A stretch of DNA of 64,000 bases, taken from Musa acuminata AAA Group. Its lineage: Eukaryota > Streptophyta > Magnoliopsida > Zingiberales > Musaceae. Below the pieces are notes generated by a model. It saw only the letters and a program-made list of their open reading frames with translations. It was not told the DNA's origin and searched no databases. The first letter of the stretch is position 1, and each line of letters begins with the position of its first letter. Made by a program: the position numbers and the translations under genes. The stretch is from contig NC_088357.1 in assembly GCF_036884655.1 (NCBI RefSeq), positions 41,548,001 to 41,612,000 on the forward strand. Reading direction: 5' to 3'. Below, piece by piece: positions 36,225 to 48,824 of this stretch.

Positions 36225-37540
36225 ATCAGTCTTCAAGTGCTCAAGTCACTCCACTCGGCACCATTAGTCTCCAAGTGCTCGAGTCGTACCCGACACCATT
36301 TGTCTTCAAGTACCCGAGTCGCTCCACTCGACGCCATCTGTCTTCAATTGCCTGAGTTGCTCCACTCGACACCATTAGTCTCTAAGTGCCTGAGTCGTTG
36401 TACTCAGCACCATCAATTTTTAAGTGCCCGAGTTGCTCCACTCGGCACCATCAGTCTCCAAGTGCTCGAGTCGCTGTACCCGGCATCATCAGTCTTCAAG
36501 TGCCTGAGTCACTCCACTCGGCACCATTAGTCTCCAAGTAATCAAGTCATTGTACTCAGTACCATCAGTCTTCAAGTGCCTGAGTCGCTCCACTCAGCAC
36601 CATCAGTCTCCAAGTGCTTGAGTCGTTGTACTCATCACCATTAGTCTCCAAGTGCTCGAGTCGTTCCACTCGGCACCATCAGTCTTCAAGTGCTCGAGTC
36701 GCTGTACTCGGCACCATCAGTCTTCAAGTGCTCGAGTCGCTCCACTCGGCACCATCAGTCTTCATGTGCAAGAGTCACTGTACTCGGCACCATCAATCTT
36801 CAAGTGCTCGAGTCATTATACTCGGCACCATCAGTCTACAAGTGCCCGAGTCGCTCCACTCGGCACCATCAGTCTCCAAGTGCCCGAGTCGCTACACTCG
36901 GCACCATCAGTCTTCAAGTGCCCGAGTCGCTCCACTCGGCACCATTAGTCTCCAAGTGCTCAAGTCATTGTACCCGACAACATCAGTCTTCAAATACCCG
37001 AGTCGCTCCACTCGGCACCATCAGTCTTCAAGTGCCTGAGTCGCTATACTCGGCACCATCAGTCTTCAAGTGCCCGAGTCACTCCACTCGGCACCATCAG
37101 TCTTCAAGTGCCCGAGTCACTCCACTCGACACCATCAGTCTTCAAGTGCCCGAGTCACTGTACTCGGCACCATTAGTCTTCAAGTGCCCAAGTCATTATA
37201 CTCGGCACCATCAGTCTTCAAGTGCTCGAGTTGCTCCACTCGACATCATCAGTCTCCAAGTGCCCGAGTCACTGTACTCGGCACCATCGGTCTTCAAGTG
37301 CCCGAGTTGCTCCACTCGGCACCATCAGTCTCCAAGTGCTCGAGTCGCTCCACTCGACACCATCAGTTTTCAAGTGCCCAAGTCACTCCACTCGGCACCA
37401 TCAGTCTTCAAGTGCCAGAGTTGCTCTGCTCGGCACCATCAGTCTTCAAGTGCCCGAGTTGCTCTGCTCGGCACCATCAGTCTTTAAGTGCATGAGTCAT
37501 TATACTCGACATCATCAATCTTCAAAAATATCTAAGTTGC
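36225..37540 (+). repeat. Gy2 tandem array, about 35 copies of a 38-bp unit
   Basis: Unit GCACCATCAGTCTTCAAGTG followed by CCCGAGTCGCTCCACTCG. Two variants, CTCCACTCGG and CTGTACTCGG, are interspersed. Because 38 is not a multiple of three, all three frames carry long repetitive ORFs, which I do not regard as genes. There are no unique spacers, so it is not a CRISPR array. Confidence 0.95.
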
Positions 37541-37803
37541 TAGGTTCGACACTATCAAACCTCAAGGAACCAAGTCAATAAACCACGGGGCTTCAAAGTG
37601 TTCGATCAATAGTGTCAAAGCTGCTTGGTTTTCAAACAACATAGTATGTCCGGGCACGTGATCCACCATCACGTGCCGCCAACGGGTTCCACTCCCGATA
37701 AATATTGCCCAAAAGTCACACCACCTATACAGCCCCGCATAAGCCAAGGAACAGAACCATGCCCCAGGGGAACCAATGCATGGTCATCTATGGAGGGAGA
37801 GAA
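37541..37803 (+). other. Gy2 3' region with perfect hairpin and polypurine tract
   Basis: Unique sequence after the array. 37653-37677 is a perfect 10-bp inverted repeat (GGCACGTGAT, loop CCACC, ATCACGTGCC) with a CACGTG core in each arm. TATGGAGGGAGAGAA just before 37804 is the polypurine tract. Confidence 0.7.
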
Positions 37804-37919
37804 TGATATGACATATTTTAGTATACCTGTCACGATAGCATCCACGGCAGCACAACCAACTAGGCCCCACCACCTAAGCTTCCTTTCCATGCTTGGGCTG
37901 TGGTCGTTGGGTACGACCC
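37804..37919 (+). repeat. Gy2 3' LTR, left part
   Basis: Starts TGATATGACATATTTTAG, matching the first 113 bp or so of the 5' LTR, and is cut at GTACGACCC by CoB2. It continues at 55498. Confidence 0.9.
37915..37919 (+). other. Target duplication of CoB2, left
   Basis: GACCC here and GACCC at 55493-55497, exactly flanking CoB2 (TGCTAGTC...CCCAACA). Confidence 0.95.
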
Positions 37920-38043
37920 TGCTAGTCATAGGTGCCCAATAAGCCAATCACGTGAGTGATGACACGTGTGACTTGATACAAAATCTTTTTGCTTATTATA
38001 TTTTTATTTTGGCATATATCACTTTATAACTATTGAATATGTG

Positions 38044-38145
<102 letters not shown>

Positions 38146-39255
38146 GATGTCCTTGGATTTGTGCAATGAGAATCAGATCGTGATGAGATCACGATAATGA
38201 GATCGATTCACCTTTAAACACATATTCTAAATAATCCCGGTCATAGGTTACTCGAGAGGGACATCGTGATAACCGGACACACTAGTGTGCTGTATACCCG
38301 TCCATATGATGGATGTAGTTGGTCTCATAGCTGCTCATGTAGGGACACTAGGGATACAGTACAGGTGCTCATTGGAGAATGAGTTCATTGATTGATTCGT
38401 TTATGGAATTCTGGATGGTTGATGATGCCTTATTGTCAGACAGCGATTCTGTAGTCCTAGTAGGTGTATCTGGTCCTTAGACTTGAGACACCAAGGATGT
38501 CCTATATGAGTGCTCCACTCTTTGATACCAGACTTATAGGTTTGGCTATCCTAGATCTAGTACAGTTAGTCATTGGGAGTGGTAGTCGACCTTACGAGGG
38601 CTATTGAGTATCGATAGAGGATCATCCACTCTCGGCGTCATGAAAGGAATATCCTATGTGTTCTTGCTCAGACAAATCCTTTGGCCAGGGTCATTCGGGT
38701 TGAGAGAGAAAGAGTTCTTCGGGAAAATTCGATTAGAGCGAGACTCGAGTAGAAATTGTATGGGTCTGACAACACCATGCTCGATATACGGTCTCTGGGA
38801 TATTAGATGGATGAGGGACTATAGGTACACAGTAACTGAGGACAGACAGGTCTAATGGATTGGATTCCCCTGTATTGTCTAGGGATTGCGGCGTAGTGGC
38901 ATGGTACGTCCGTAGTCGATGAGTTAAGTGAATTATTACAGAGATAATAATTCACTGAGTTAGAAGGAGTTCTGACAGGTATGACTTACGGCCAGCTTGA
39001 TATTGGGCCTATAGGGTCACACACATATGGTAGGCATTGCAATGAGTAGAGGTTCGGATATGAGATATCCGACGGAGCCCTTGTCTTATTGGATATCCAA
39101 TAAGCTCCTAAATTATTGGATCCCATGAACGAGATCCAATAAGAGCCTATGAGAGATTATTGGATAGAGATCAACTAATCCAAAAGGATTGGGTTATTGG
39201 ATGCAGATCTAATACCCACTAGGGGAGGACCCATTAGGGTTTGACAGGGGACCTC

Positions 39256-39263
39256 TATAAATA
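39256..39263 (+). promoter_or_regulatory. CoB2 TATA box
   Basis: TATAAATA after GGGACCTC, followed by GGAGGGA; the same place in every CoB LTR. Confidence 0.65.
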
Positions 39264-39616
39264 GGAGGGATTCAGAGCCTCATATGCTAGAGCCTTTACT
39301 TACCTCTCCTATTCTCCTCCCCCTCTCCGCCTCAGAGTAGGCCTGGAGTTTTGAGGAGCGTCGTCGCAGCCCTGCTGTGTGGATCACCGCTAGAGAGGAG
39401 GATGCTTGACCTCCTTCACCCTCTCCTAAGGATCTGCAAGAAAACAGGGATATACGATCTCCCTAGGTAATACAATCTATTTTATACACAGTTTTAAGTT
39501 TCGCGGATTTTGCGCACCAATCTTCGCACGACGACGAACATCTCTTTGGGAATCGGGGATTTTGTTTACTTATTCTTCCGCTGCGCATGTGATGTCGCCC
39601 CCAAGATTTCAAACAG

Positions 39617-39632
39617 TGGTATCAGAGTCAGG
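39617..39632 (+). other. CoB2 primer binding site
   Basis: TGGTATCAGAGTCAGG one base after the LTR, complementary to initiator methionine tRNA (one mismatch to the CoB1 version). Confidence 0.85.
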
Positions 39633-40994
39633 TTGTTCGTGCGATAGATTGGTTTTGAACTGCGTGTGTTGTGTTTTGAAGAAACTTTTGACGTCAAAAT
39701 CGTTGACGCAAAAGCGAGAAAGGACAGCAACAGTTGCTGCCCTCGATCTACGTGCATGCAGCGCAGCCAAAGGTTGGCATGATTGGGGCTGCGCCTACAG
39801 CAGTCGGCCGGCGGCGTGCTTGCAGCAGGCTTGCGTCCGGCAGGGCTGGCAGCCCGCGGGCAGAGGCGCTTGCGGCCGTTTCTCCCGTGGGGTGAGGCGG
39901 CGCCTGCCGCTGCTGCTCCCGCAGGCGAAACCCCCCCACAGGGGCGACCACCCGGCGGGACAGCACTGCCTACGGGCGTTGCCCCGCGGTCAGAACCGCC
40001 CGCAGAGGCGGCGGCGCCCGTAGGGGCACCAACCTGCAGGGGCAGCACCACCTGCGAGCGTTGCCCCGCCGGCAGAACCGCCCGCGGGGACGCCCACCCG
40101 CAGCGGTAGCGTCGCCAACGGCCGTGCCGCCTACAAGCGAGGGCAGCGCCCTCGCCTCGCCGCACAGGCCGCTGCCAGTAGGGCAGCGGCGACGGCAACA
40201 GCAAAGGGGAGTAGGGCATTAGGGTTTTCTGGGCAAAAGACAGTTTTGCCCCTCGGAATTTGAGAAATTCCAATTTTTGTCTTTTGTCCAAATTACAAAA
40301 ATACCCCTATGAATTCAAAATTTCCCTATATGTCCCCGATTTCATAAAATACTAATTAATTAAAAGGTTTAGTTGATTATTATTTTTTATCATTATCTAG
40401 TAGTCTTACATGATGATGATTATTTATACATGTGATGTATGATGTGTGGACGGATGATCATGGACCGTGTGATGTGTGTACTTGTGATTATTACTATTGA
40501 GGTCTGCGAACCTCCATTATATTTCTCGTTTATTGTCGGGCCTACGTGCCTATGATTAAATTGTAATCACATGAAGAGGCGCAGCGGGAGTATGGATGCG
40601 ATAGCGAGACCCACGAGACGGATGATTGCGATGCATCAAGATGTTGACGGAACCAACGAGGACGAGATGGACGATTATAGGGCATGGGGATGCACCGTTG
40701 CACATATAGATCTTAATGTGAGTGATTAGGCCTACTGGCTCGGGCCTAATCACATTAGGTTGTGGTACATGATCATCTGGTGTGATTGCTTATACAAATA
40801 TTAGATATGTATATATATTTGCATGCGATGTAAATATATATTAAATATGTATATGTGTAACATGTCATATTAAGAGACCAAATCATAGAAACATCTCTCT
40901 CGATAATATTAAGTCGGTAAATGTGAGGCAATTAGATTGACCCACGTGGCCTTCCATCGTTATAAGTAGGAACCGATTCCCGGTGTATGTTGAG

Positions 40995-41104
40995 TTGGTC
41001 GAGTCCCTCGAGACTCACTTATATCGCGATTCGCTATCTTGCTTACGACATAGAGATGTCACCGGTGACCTGAGTGTATGGTATGCTTGGTCGAGTCCCT
41101 CGGG
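40995..41104 (+). repeat. Leader hairpin motif copies 1-2 in CoB2
   Basis: TTGGTCGAGTCCCTCGAG at 40995-41012 and TTGGTCGAGTCCCTCGGG at 41087-41104. Arms TCGAG/CTCGA around a TCC loop. Copies 3-4 are on the other side of CoB1 at 49959-49977 and 50063-50081. Confidence 0.8.
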
Positions 41105-41163
41105 GGTATATCATCAAATCAGACTCATCTTGTAACGAATGTGTTGACTTAACCGAGCATCAT

Positions 41164-41168
41164 GGTTG
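41164..41168 (+). other. Target duplication of CoB1, left
   Basis: GGTTG here and at 49957-49961. Joining the flanks restores CATGGTTGGTCGAG, exactly as in the uninterrupted CoB1 leader (reverse complement near 46899-46912). Confidence 0.97.
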
Positions 41169-42673
41169 TGTTGGGAAATCATAGGGGGGGGGGGGGGCGA
41201 CATCATATGCGCAGCGGAGGAACAAGAAAACAAAAATCCCCGATTCCCAAAAAGATGTTCATCGTCGTGCGAAGATTGGTGCGCAAAATCCGCAAAAAAC
41301 ACAAAAACTGCGTATAGAGATTGTGTTACCTAGGGAGATCGTATATCCCTGTTTCCTTGCAGATCCTTAGGAGAGGGTGAAGGAGGTCAAGCGTCCTCCT
41401 CTCTAGCGGTGATCCACACAGCAGGGTTGCGACGACGCTCCTCAAAACTCCAGGCCTACTCTGAGGTGGAGAGGGAGAGGAGAATAGGAAGGGCAAGCAA
41501 AGACTCTAGCCTATGAGGCTGTGAATCCCTCCTATTTATAGAGATCCCGTGTCAAAACCCTAATGGGTCCTTTCCCTAGTGGGTATTGGATCTGCATCCA
41601 ATAAGACAAGGGCTCCGTCGGATATCTCATATCCGAACCTCTACTCATCGCAATGCCTACCATATGTGTGTGACCCTCTAGGCCCAATATCGAGCTGGCC
41701 GTGAGTCATACCTGTCAGAACTCCTTCTAACTCAGTGAATTATTATCTCTGTAATAATTCACTCGACTCATCGACTACGGAAGTACTAGGCCACTACGCC
41801 GTAGTCCCCAGACGATACAGGGGAATCCAATCCATTGGACCTGTCTGTCCTCAGTTACCATGTACCTATAGTCCCTCATCCATCTAATATCCCAGAGACC
41901 GTATATCGAGCATGGTGCTATCAGACCCATACGGTTTCTACTCGAGTCTCGCTCTAATCGGATTCTCCCGGAGAACTCTTTCTCTCTCAACCCGAATGAC
42001 CCTGGCCAGGGATTTGTCTGAGCAAGAACACATGGGATATTCCTCTCATGATACCGAGAGTGGATGATCCTCTATCGACACTCAATAGCCCTCGTAAGGT
42101 CGACTACCACTCCCAATGACCAGCTGTACTAGATCTGGGAACAGCCAAACCTATAAGTCTGGTATCAAAGAGTGGAGCACTCATACAGGACATCCTTGGT
42201 GTCTCAAGTCTAAGAACCAGATACACCACTAAGACTACGGAATTGTTGTCTGACAATAAGGCATCATCAACCATCCAGCATTCCGTAAGCGGATCAATCA
42301 GTGAACTCATTCTCCAATGAGCACCTGTACTGTATCCCTAGTGTCCCTACACGAGTAGCTATGAGACCAGCTGCATCCATCATATGGACGGGTATACAGC
42401 ACACCAGTCTATCCGGTTATCACGATGTCCCTCTCGAGTAACCTATGACCGGGATTATTTAGGATATGTGTTTAAAGGTGAATCGATCTCATTATCGTGA
42501 TCTCATCACGATCCGATTCCCATTGCACAAATCCAAGGACATCACAATATATATGCATTTATGCAATAGTTATAAAGTGATATACGCCAAAATATAATAA
42601 GCAAAAAGATTCTGTATCAAGTCACACGTGCCATCACTCACATGATTGGCTTGCTGGGCACTTATGACTAGCA
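41169..42673 (-). repeat. CoB1 3' LTR
   Basis: Plus-strand ends TGTTGGGAAATC and TATGACTAGCA. A 14-base G run at 41184-41197 sits near the U5 end; the 5' LTR has about 10. Confidence 0.95.
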
Positions 42674-42687
42674 ATCTCCCACTTGAC
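42674..42687 (-). other. CoB1 polypurine tract
   Basis: The minus strand reads TCAAGTGGGAGATT between the polyprotein stop codon and the 3' LTR, leaving almost no 3' untranslated sequence. Confidence 0.8.
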
Positions 42688-45600
42688 CTAAAGCCAATCA
42701 CCTATGTGTCTGATCCCCATCAGACCCCTGTGACGCTCAAAGACAATCTGAGACAATGGCTTTGTTAGTGGATCTGCAATGTTATCTTCGGATGAAACTC
42801 TTTCCACTGCTACATCTCCTTGGGTCACGATCTCTTTGATAAGGTGGAACCTCCTCAGAACATGCTTAGATTTCTGATGAGACCTAGGTTCCTTCGCTTG
42901 AGCAATTGCCCCGTTGTTGTCGCAATATAGGGAAATCGGCTCCTCACTATCCGGCACGACTCCCAAATCTGTGATGAACTTCTTCAACCAGACTCCCTCC
43001 TTTGCTGCATCTGATGCAGCAATGTACTCCGCCTCTGTGGTCGAGTCAGCAGTGGTATCTTGCTTGGAACTCTTCCAGCACACTGCTCCTCCATTCAAGG
43101 TGTACACATACCCTGAATTCGACTTGCTATCATCGACATCAGACTGAAAACTTGAGTCAGTGTAGCCTTCAACCTTAAGGCTATTACCTCCATATACTAG
43201 TAAAAGATCCTTAGTCCTTCTCAAGTACTTAAGGATACACTTTACTGCTTTCCAGTGCTCCAAGCCTGGATCCGCCTGATACCTGCTCGTGACACTCAGA
43301 GCATGCGCTATATCAGGCCTAGTACATAGCATGACATACATGATAGACCCTATTGCTGAGGCATAAGGTATCATATCCATGTTCACCCTTTCTTCTGGAG
43401 TCTTTGGGGACATACTCGTAGAAAGCGATATCCCATGTCTCATCGGTATGAGACCTCTTTTGGAATTTTCCATGCCAAACCTTTTGACAATAGTTTCTAT
43501 GTACCTGGACTGGGACAAGCCAAGCATCCTTTTGGATCTATCTCTATAGATTCTAATCCCCAAGATATAAGATGCTTCTCCTAAGTCCTTCATGGAGAAG
43601 TGTCTAGATAACCAAGCCTTTATTGTGGATAGCATTCCTATGTCATTCCCAATGATGAGGATGTCATCCACATATAACACCAAAAAGCTAATAGCGCTCC
43701 CACTTACCTTTCTGTATACACAAGGCTCATCTTCGTTCTTAACGAAGTCATAAGATCTGATTGCCTCATCAAATCTTATGTTCCAACTTCGGGAAGCTTG
43801 CTTTAGTCCATAAATGGATCTAAGCAACCTACACACCTTATCTGGGCAGTTCTTGGACACGAATCCCTCAGGTTGCATCATATACACCTCCTCCTCCAGG
43901 TTCCCGTTGAGGAATGCGGTTTTCACATCCATCTGCCAGATCTCATAATCATAGTGTGCTGCAATAGCCAATAGAATTCTGATGGATTTTAGCATTGCTA
44001 CGGGTGAGAAAGTTTCGTCGTAGTCAACACCTTGCCTTTGACGATACCCCTTAGCCACTAGCCTTGCTTTATAGGTCTCTACCTTTCCATCTACTCCGAT
44101 CTTTTTCTTAAAGATCCACTTGCAACCGATGGGTACAATACCTTCGGGTGCATCAACTAGGTTCCAAACCTTATTGGAGTACATAGAATCCATCTCAGAA
44201 TTCATGGCTTCTTTCCACTTCCCGGAGTCTATACTCATAATAGCCTCCTCGTAGGTCTGAGGATCAATATCCTCTACATCCTCTGCTCTAATATGTCCCA
44301 CATATCTCTCAGGAGGATGGGATACTCTATCAGACCTGCGTAAAGTTGAAACTTGTGTATTAGATACCTGAACAGACTCGGGCTGTAGAGTGGTGCTTGA
44401 GCTTGGTTCTCCAACCTCACTCAATTCTATCATTCTCCCACTGTCTCCGTCAAGAATGTGTTCCTTCTCAAGGAACACTGCTCTCTTAGCTACAAAGACC
44501 TTTTGGTCCTCGAGATGATAGAAGTAATACCCACAAGTTTCCTTGGGGTATCCCACAAATTTACATCGCCCTGTCCTTGATTCTAACTTATCGGGGTTGT
44601 GTCTTTTAACATGGGCAGAGCAGCCCCAAATCTTAACTATTTTAAGATCAGGCTTCTTCCCTTTCCATATCTCATATGGTGTAGACACCACCGACTTAGT
44701 TGGAACTCTGTTCAGAAGGTAAGCTGCGGTTTCTAGGGCATATCCCCAGAATGAGATGGGTAGGTCAGCGAAACTCATCATGGACCGTACCATATCTAAT
44801 AATGTACGATTTCTCCTTTCAGAGACACCATTGAGCTGAGGTGTATAAGGAGGTGTCCATTGGGATAATATCCCATGGTCCTTGAGGAAGTGAGTAAACT
44901 CTGTACTTAAGTACTCACCTCCTCGATCTGATCGAAGAGTTTTGATACTCTTTCCAGTCTGGTTCTCCACCTCATTCTTATACTCTCTGAATTTCTCAAA
45001 GGCCTCGGACTTGTACTTCATTAAGTACACATATCCATACCTTGAGAAATCATCAGTAAATGTAATGAAGTAGGAGTAACCTCCAATGGCATGAGTTGAC
45101 ATGGGTCCACATACATCACTATGTATGAGTTCCAACAACTCAGTGGCTCTCTCTCCAGTTCCACTAAATGGAGAGTTGGTCAGTTTTCCACGAATGCAAG
45201 GCTCACAAGTTGCATATGACACATAGTCGAATGGATCTAGATATCCATCATTTAGCAACTTTTGAATCCTTCTTTCATGGATGTGACCTAGCCTACAATG
45301 CCACAGGTATGCACTGTTCAACTCATCTCGTTTCCTTTTGGACACATTTATATTCATGATATGTGGAGTGGTGTCTAACATAAATAAACCATTATGCAAT
45401 GTTCCTTTCGTGATGATCTTATCATCTAATAATATCGAACAACCATTGTTCTCAAAAACAAATTTATATCCACTAACTGTTAAACATGAAATGGAGATAA
45501 TGTTTTTGATAATAGAAGGAACAAAATAACATGCATCTAATGCAATAAAAGCTCCACTAGGCAGATGTAGGGCGACCTCGCCAACAGCTAATACAGCAAC

Positions 45601-46581
45601 TTTTGCTCCATTACCCATCTTGAGGTCCATCTCGTCTCTCTCTAGTCTCCTAGGCCTTGCCAGAACCTGCAACGAATTACATATATGATAAGCACTACCG
45701 GTATCTAATACCCATGTGTTATCATAAGAGTCTGACAAATGGAGACTGATCATGAATGTACCTGAAGCTTCATCAAGCTTTTGTTTCGCCCTTTCTGCAA
45801 GGTACTCTTTGCAGTTTCTCTTCCAGTGCCCATCTTTACCACAGTGGAAGCACTGGCCTTTGTCCTTTGTTGGGTCTTTCTTAGCAACCTTTGCTTTACC
45901 TTGTTTGCCCTTGCCCTTTCCCTTCTTAAGGGACCTTTCTGCTTTCCTTTTCTTTCTGGTCTCACCAGTGTAGAGAACTGGCTTCTCTTTCTTAATAGTA
46001 CTCTCTGCCTCCCTCAACATATTGAGGAGCTCTGGGAGAGTCACCTCAAGCTTGTTCATATTAAAGTTCATTATGAACTGTGAAAAGGAATCTGGTAGGG
46101 ACTGAAGCACAATGTCCACACACAAGTTATCCTCTAGGACCATTCCTAGACCTGTGAGTTTCTCTATCCACTCAATCATCTTTAGGACATGGTTCTGAAC
46201 CGGTGTCCCCTCAGTCATCCTAGCGCGGAAAAGGCTTTTGGATATCTCATATCGTTGAGTCCTTCCCTGTTCCTCAAACAATTTACGGACATGTAGGAGA
46301 ATGGATCTGGCATCCATCTTTTCATGTTGTCTCTGTAACTCTGGAGTCATAGAGCCCAACATATAGCACTGAGCAAGAGTGGAGTCATCAATGTACTTCA
46401 CGTAGCGAGCGATCTCATCCTCGCTTGCCCCTTCTTCGGGCGTAGGCATCACTGTATCAAGGACGTACACGATTTTCTCCGCTGTGAGAACAATTCTCAA
46501 GTTACGGAGCCAATCCGTATAATTTGGACTAGTGAGGCGGTTGACATCAAGTATGCCACGTAAGGGATTTGAAAGCGACAT
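42688..46581 (-). CDS. CoB1 Gag-Pol polyprotein, intact, about 1,297 aa
   Basis: One uninterrupted frame. I start at the ATG at 46579-46581 ([13 protein letters not shown]) because CoB2 starts at the same codon (50277); the frame also has an upstream ATG at 46605. Order and approximate residues: UBN2-type Gag 1-210, Lys-rich linker, zinc knuckle [14 protein letters not shown] 244-257, protease [10 protein letters not shown] with catalytic Asp 293, pre-integrase HCRLGH...CEPC 420-465, integrase Asp 489 (HSDVCGP), Asp 552 (RSDRGGEY) and Glu about 588 (SERRNRT), RT with YVDD about 970, RNase H with Asp about 1142 (GYTDSSF) and STTEAEYIA. Gag forms the particle, protease matures it, RT/RNase H makes cDNA and integrase inserts it. 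Length and order are normal for plant copia. No missing key residue was seen. Confidence 0.95.
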   Translation of the reverse strand: MSLSNPLRGILDVNRLTSPNYTDWLRNLRIVLTAEKIVYVLDTVMPTPEEGASEDEIARYVKYIDDSTLAQCYMLGSMTPELQRQHEKMDARSILLHVRKLFEEQGRTQRYEISKSLFRARMTEGTPVQNHVLKMIEWIEKLTGLGMVLEDNLCVDIVLQSLPDSFSQFIMNFNMNKLEVTLPELLNMLREAESTIKKEKPVLYTGETRKKRKAERSLKKGKGKGKQGKAKVAKKDPTKDKGQCFHCGKDGHWKRNCKEYLAERAKQKLDEASGTFMISLHLSDSYDNTWVLDTGSAYHICNSLQVLARPRRLERDEMDLKMGNGAKVAVLAVGEVALHLPSGAFIALDACYFVPSIIKNIISISCLTVSGYKFVFENNGCSILLDDKIITKGTLHNGLFMLDTTPHIMNINVSKRKRDELNSAYLWHCRLGHIHERRIQKLLNDGYLDPFDYVSYATCEPCIRGKLTNSPFSGTGERATELLELIHSDVCGPMSTHAIGGYSYFITFTDDFSRYGYVYLMKYKSEAFEKFREYKNEVENQTGKSIKTLRSDRGGEYLSTEFTHFLKDHGILSQWTPPYTPQLNGVSERRNRTLLDMVRSMMSFADLPISFWGYALETAAYLLNRVPTKSVVSTPYEIWKGKKPDLKIVKIWGCSAHVKRHNPDKLESRTGRCKFVGYPKETCGYYFYHLEDQKVFVAKRAVFLEKEHILDGDSGRMIELSEVGEPSSSTTLQPESVQVSNTQVSTLRRSDRVSHPPERYVGHIRAEDVEDIDPQTYEEAIMSIDSGKWKEAMNSEMDSMYSNKVWNLVDAPEGIVPIGCKWIFKKKIGVDGKVETYKARLVAKGYRQRQGVDYDETFSPVAMLKSIRILLAIAAHYDYEIWQMDVKTAFLNGNLEEEVYMMQPEGFVSKNCPDKVCRLLRSIYGLKQASRSWNIRFDEAIRSYDFVKNEDEPCVYRKVSGSAISFLVLYVDDILIIGNDIGMLSTIKAWLSRHFSMKDLGEASYILGIRIYRDRSKRMLGLSQSRYIETIVKRFGMENSKRGLIPMRHGISLSTSMSPKTPEERVNMDMIPYASAIGSIMYVMLCTRPDIAHALSVTSRYQADPGLEHWKAVKCILKYLRRTKDLLLVYGGNSLKVEGYTDSSFQSDVDDSKSNSGYVYTLNGGAVCWKSSKQDTTADSTTEAEYIAASDAAKEGVWLKKFITDLGVVPDSEEPISLYCDNNGAIAQAKEPRSHQKSKHVLRRFHLIKEIVTQGDVAVERVSSEDNIADPLTKPLSQIVFERHRGLMGIRHIGDWL

Positions 46582-48438
46582 TTTCTGAAAATAAAGATGT
46601 AGCAAAAATGAATAACATGCAGATTTTGCAAGAAATAAACTATCAAGATATGGACTTCTATCTTAATATGCTCCCACTATTTTACTAACGAGTCACGCGA
46701 CACCCTCAGCACGTGAAACGGAAGTCTCCGGCAGACTTCTAGTGGGGATCAGGATCCAATCAGCGTCTTAGTGTAACCTCGAGGGACTCGACCAATCACA
46801 CTAAGCCTAAAAGGTAGACAACTCTTGCCGATCACAACTCCTTGTGATTCCCGTCCTGTTCGGCCTCTGAATCACCATGGCCTCGAGGGACTCGACCAAC
46901 CATGATGCTCGGTTAAGTCAACACCTTCGTTACAAGATGAGTCTGATTTGATGATATACCCTCGAGGGACTCGACCAAGCATATCATGCCCTCAGGTCAC
47001 CGGTGACATCTCTATGTCGTAAGCAAGATAGCGAATCGCGATATAGGTGAGTCTCGAGGGACTCGACCAACTCAACCTACACCGGGATTCGGTTCCTACT
47101 CATAACGATGGAAGGCCACGTGGGTCAATCTAATTGCCTCACGTTTACCGACTTAATATTATCGAGAGATGTTTCTATGATTTGGTCTCCTAATATGACA
47201 TGTCACACATATACATATTTAATATATATCTACATCGCATGCAAATATATATACATATCTAGTATGTGTATAAGCAATCACACCAGATGATCAAGGACCA
47301 CAACCTAATATGATTAGGCCCGAGCCAGTAGGCCTAATCACTCACATCAAGATCTATGTGTGCAACGGTGCATCTCCATGCCTTGTGATCGTCCATCTCG
47401 TCCTCGTCGGTTCCGTCGATATCTTGATGCATCTCCATGCATCACGATCGTCCGTCTCGTGGGTCCCGCTATGGCTTCCACGCTCCCGCTGCGCCTCCTC
47501 ATGTGATTACAACTTAATCATAGGCACGCAGGCCCGACAATAAACGAGAAATATAATGGAGGTTCGCAGACCTCAATAATAATAATCACAAGTACACACA
47601 TCACACGGTCCATGATCATCCGTCCACTCATCATACATCACATGTATAAATAATCATCATCATGTAGGACTACTAGATAATAATAAAAATAATAATCAAC
47701 TAAACCTTTTAATTAATTAATATTTTCTGAAATCAGGGATATATAGGGAATTTCTCAATTCCTAAGGGTATTTTCGTAATTTGGACAAAAGACAGAAACT
47801 GGAATTTCTCAAATTCCGAGGGGCAAAACTGTCTTTTGCGCAGAAAACCCTAATACCCTTTCCCCTTTTCGCTGCTGCCGCCGCCGCCACCCTGCCGGCG
47901 GCGGCCTGTGCGGCGGGGCGAGGGCACTGCCCTCGCCTGCAGGCGGCACGCCCGCTGGCGGCGATGCCGCTGCGGGTGGGCGCCCTCTTCGGGCGCCGCC
48001 GCCTCCGCGGGCGGTTCTGCCCGCGAGTCAGCGCCCGCAGGTGGTGCTGCCTCGCTGGCGGCCGCCCCTGCGGGGTTTTTGCCCGTGGGAGCAGCGGCCA
48101 CAGGCGCCGCTGCCCTGCGGTGCCTCAGCCCGCGCTGTTGCCCCGCGGCGCCTCTGCCCGCGGGCTCAGTGGCCGCAGGCGCTTCTACCGAGCGGGCTGC
48201 CAGCCCCGCCGGCCGCAAGCCTGCTGCAAGCAGACCGCCGGCCGGCTGCTGCAGGCGCAGCGCTTGCGCATGCGCCGGCGCTGTGCTGCCTGGCTGCGGC
48301 TGCGGCTGGCTGCAGGCATGCAGATCGAGGGCAGCAACTGTTGCTGCCCTTCCTCGCTTTTGCGTCAATGATTTTGGCGTCAATATTCTTCCTAAACACA
48401 ACACACGCAGTTCAAAAACCAATCATTCGCACGAACAA
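46582..48438 (-). other. CoB1 leader with hairpin motifs and GC-rich ORF
   Basis: Next to gag (46777-47070) are four hairpin motif copies. Further upstream is an AT-rich stretch, then a very GC-rich block (47880-48310) with a minus-strand open frame 47850-48422 (190 codons, Ala/Pro/Arg-rich) and overlapping plus-strand frames. Composition explains these ORFs; a short upstream peptide cannot be excluded. Confidence 0.65.
46777..47070 (-). repeat. Leader hairpin motif, four copies in CoB1
   Basis: The plus strand shows CCTCGAGGGACTCGACCAA at 46777-46795, 46881-46899 and 46959-46977, and CTCGAGGGACTCGACCAA at 47053-47070. In RNA sense each is TTGGTCGAGTCCCTCGAG(G), able to pair TCGAG with CTCGA around TCC. 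Spacing is about 80-105 bp; the sequence between copies is unrelated. Confidence 0.85.
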
Positions 48439-48454
48439 CCTGGCTCTGATACCA
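48439..48454 (-). other. CoB1 primer binding site
   Basis: The minus strand reads TGGTATCAGAGCCAGG one base inside the 5' LTR, complementary to initiator methionine tRNA. Confidence 0.95.
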
Positions 48455-48816
48455 CTGTTGGGAAATCATAGGGGGGGGGGCGACATCATATGCGCAGCGG
48501 AAGAACAAGAAAATAAAAATCCCCGATTCCCAAAAAGATGTTCATCGTCGTGCGAAGATTGGTGCGCAAAATCCGCAAAAAACACAAAAACTGCGTATAG
48601 AGATTGTGTTAACTAGGGAGATCGTATATCCCTGTTTCCTTGCAGATCCTTAGGAGAGGGTGAAGGAGGTCAAGCGTCCTCCTCTCTAGCGGTGATCCAC
48701 ACAGCAGGGTTGCGACGACGCTCCTCAAAACTCCAGGCCTACTCTGAGGTGGAGAGGGAGAGGAGAATAGGAAGGGCAAGCAAAGACTCTAGCCTATGAG
48801 GCTGTGAATCCCTCCT

Positions 48817-48824
48817 ATTTATAG
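48817..48824 (-). promoter_or_regulatory. CoB1 TATA box
   Basis: Minus strand TATAAATA in the 5' LTR (CTCTATAAATAGGAGGGA), a strong plant-type TATA element that would drive the genomic RNA. Confidence 0.7.

Larger units (their letters stand above)
39633..41168 (+). other. CoB2 leader, first part
   Basis: 39760-40200 is very GC-rich, giving Ala/Arg/Pro-rich ORFs on both strands. It is followed by AGGGTTTTCTGGGCAAAAGA and AT-rich sequence. Around 40450-40760 is a G/T-rich part (GATGATTGCGATGCATC). Two copies of the TTGGTCGAGTCCCTCGAG hairpin motif lie at 40995-41012 and 41087-41104. No demonstrable gene. Confidence 0.6.

Noticed and set aside
34346..36226. Repeated minus-strand ORFs of 62-242 codons
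   Set aside because: They recur with the 329-bp unit and are not related to any family I recognise; best explained by the array.
36225..37540. CRISPR-like regular repeat
   Set aside because: The 38-bp units are directly contiguous with no unique spacers, and the setting is a plant retrotransposon.
36614..37581. Long Ser/His-rich ORFs in three frames (up to 265 codons)
   Set aside because: A by-product of a 38-bp tandem repeat with no stop in the unit; no recognisable domain.
45168..46083. Plus-strand ORFs of 63-100 codons opposite the CoB1 polyprotein
   Set aside because: Shadows of the intact minus-strand gene, repeated identically in CoB3.
47781..48616. Overlapping Ala/Arg/Pro-rich ORFs on both strands in the CoB1 leader
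   Set aside because: The GC-rich composition removes stops in all frames; no conserved motif, so not called as genes.
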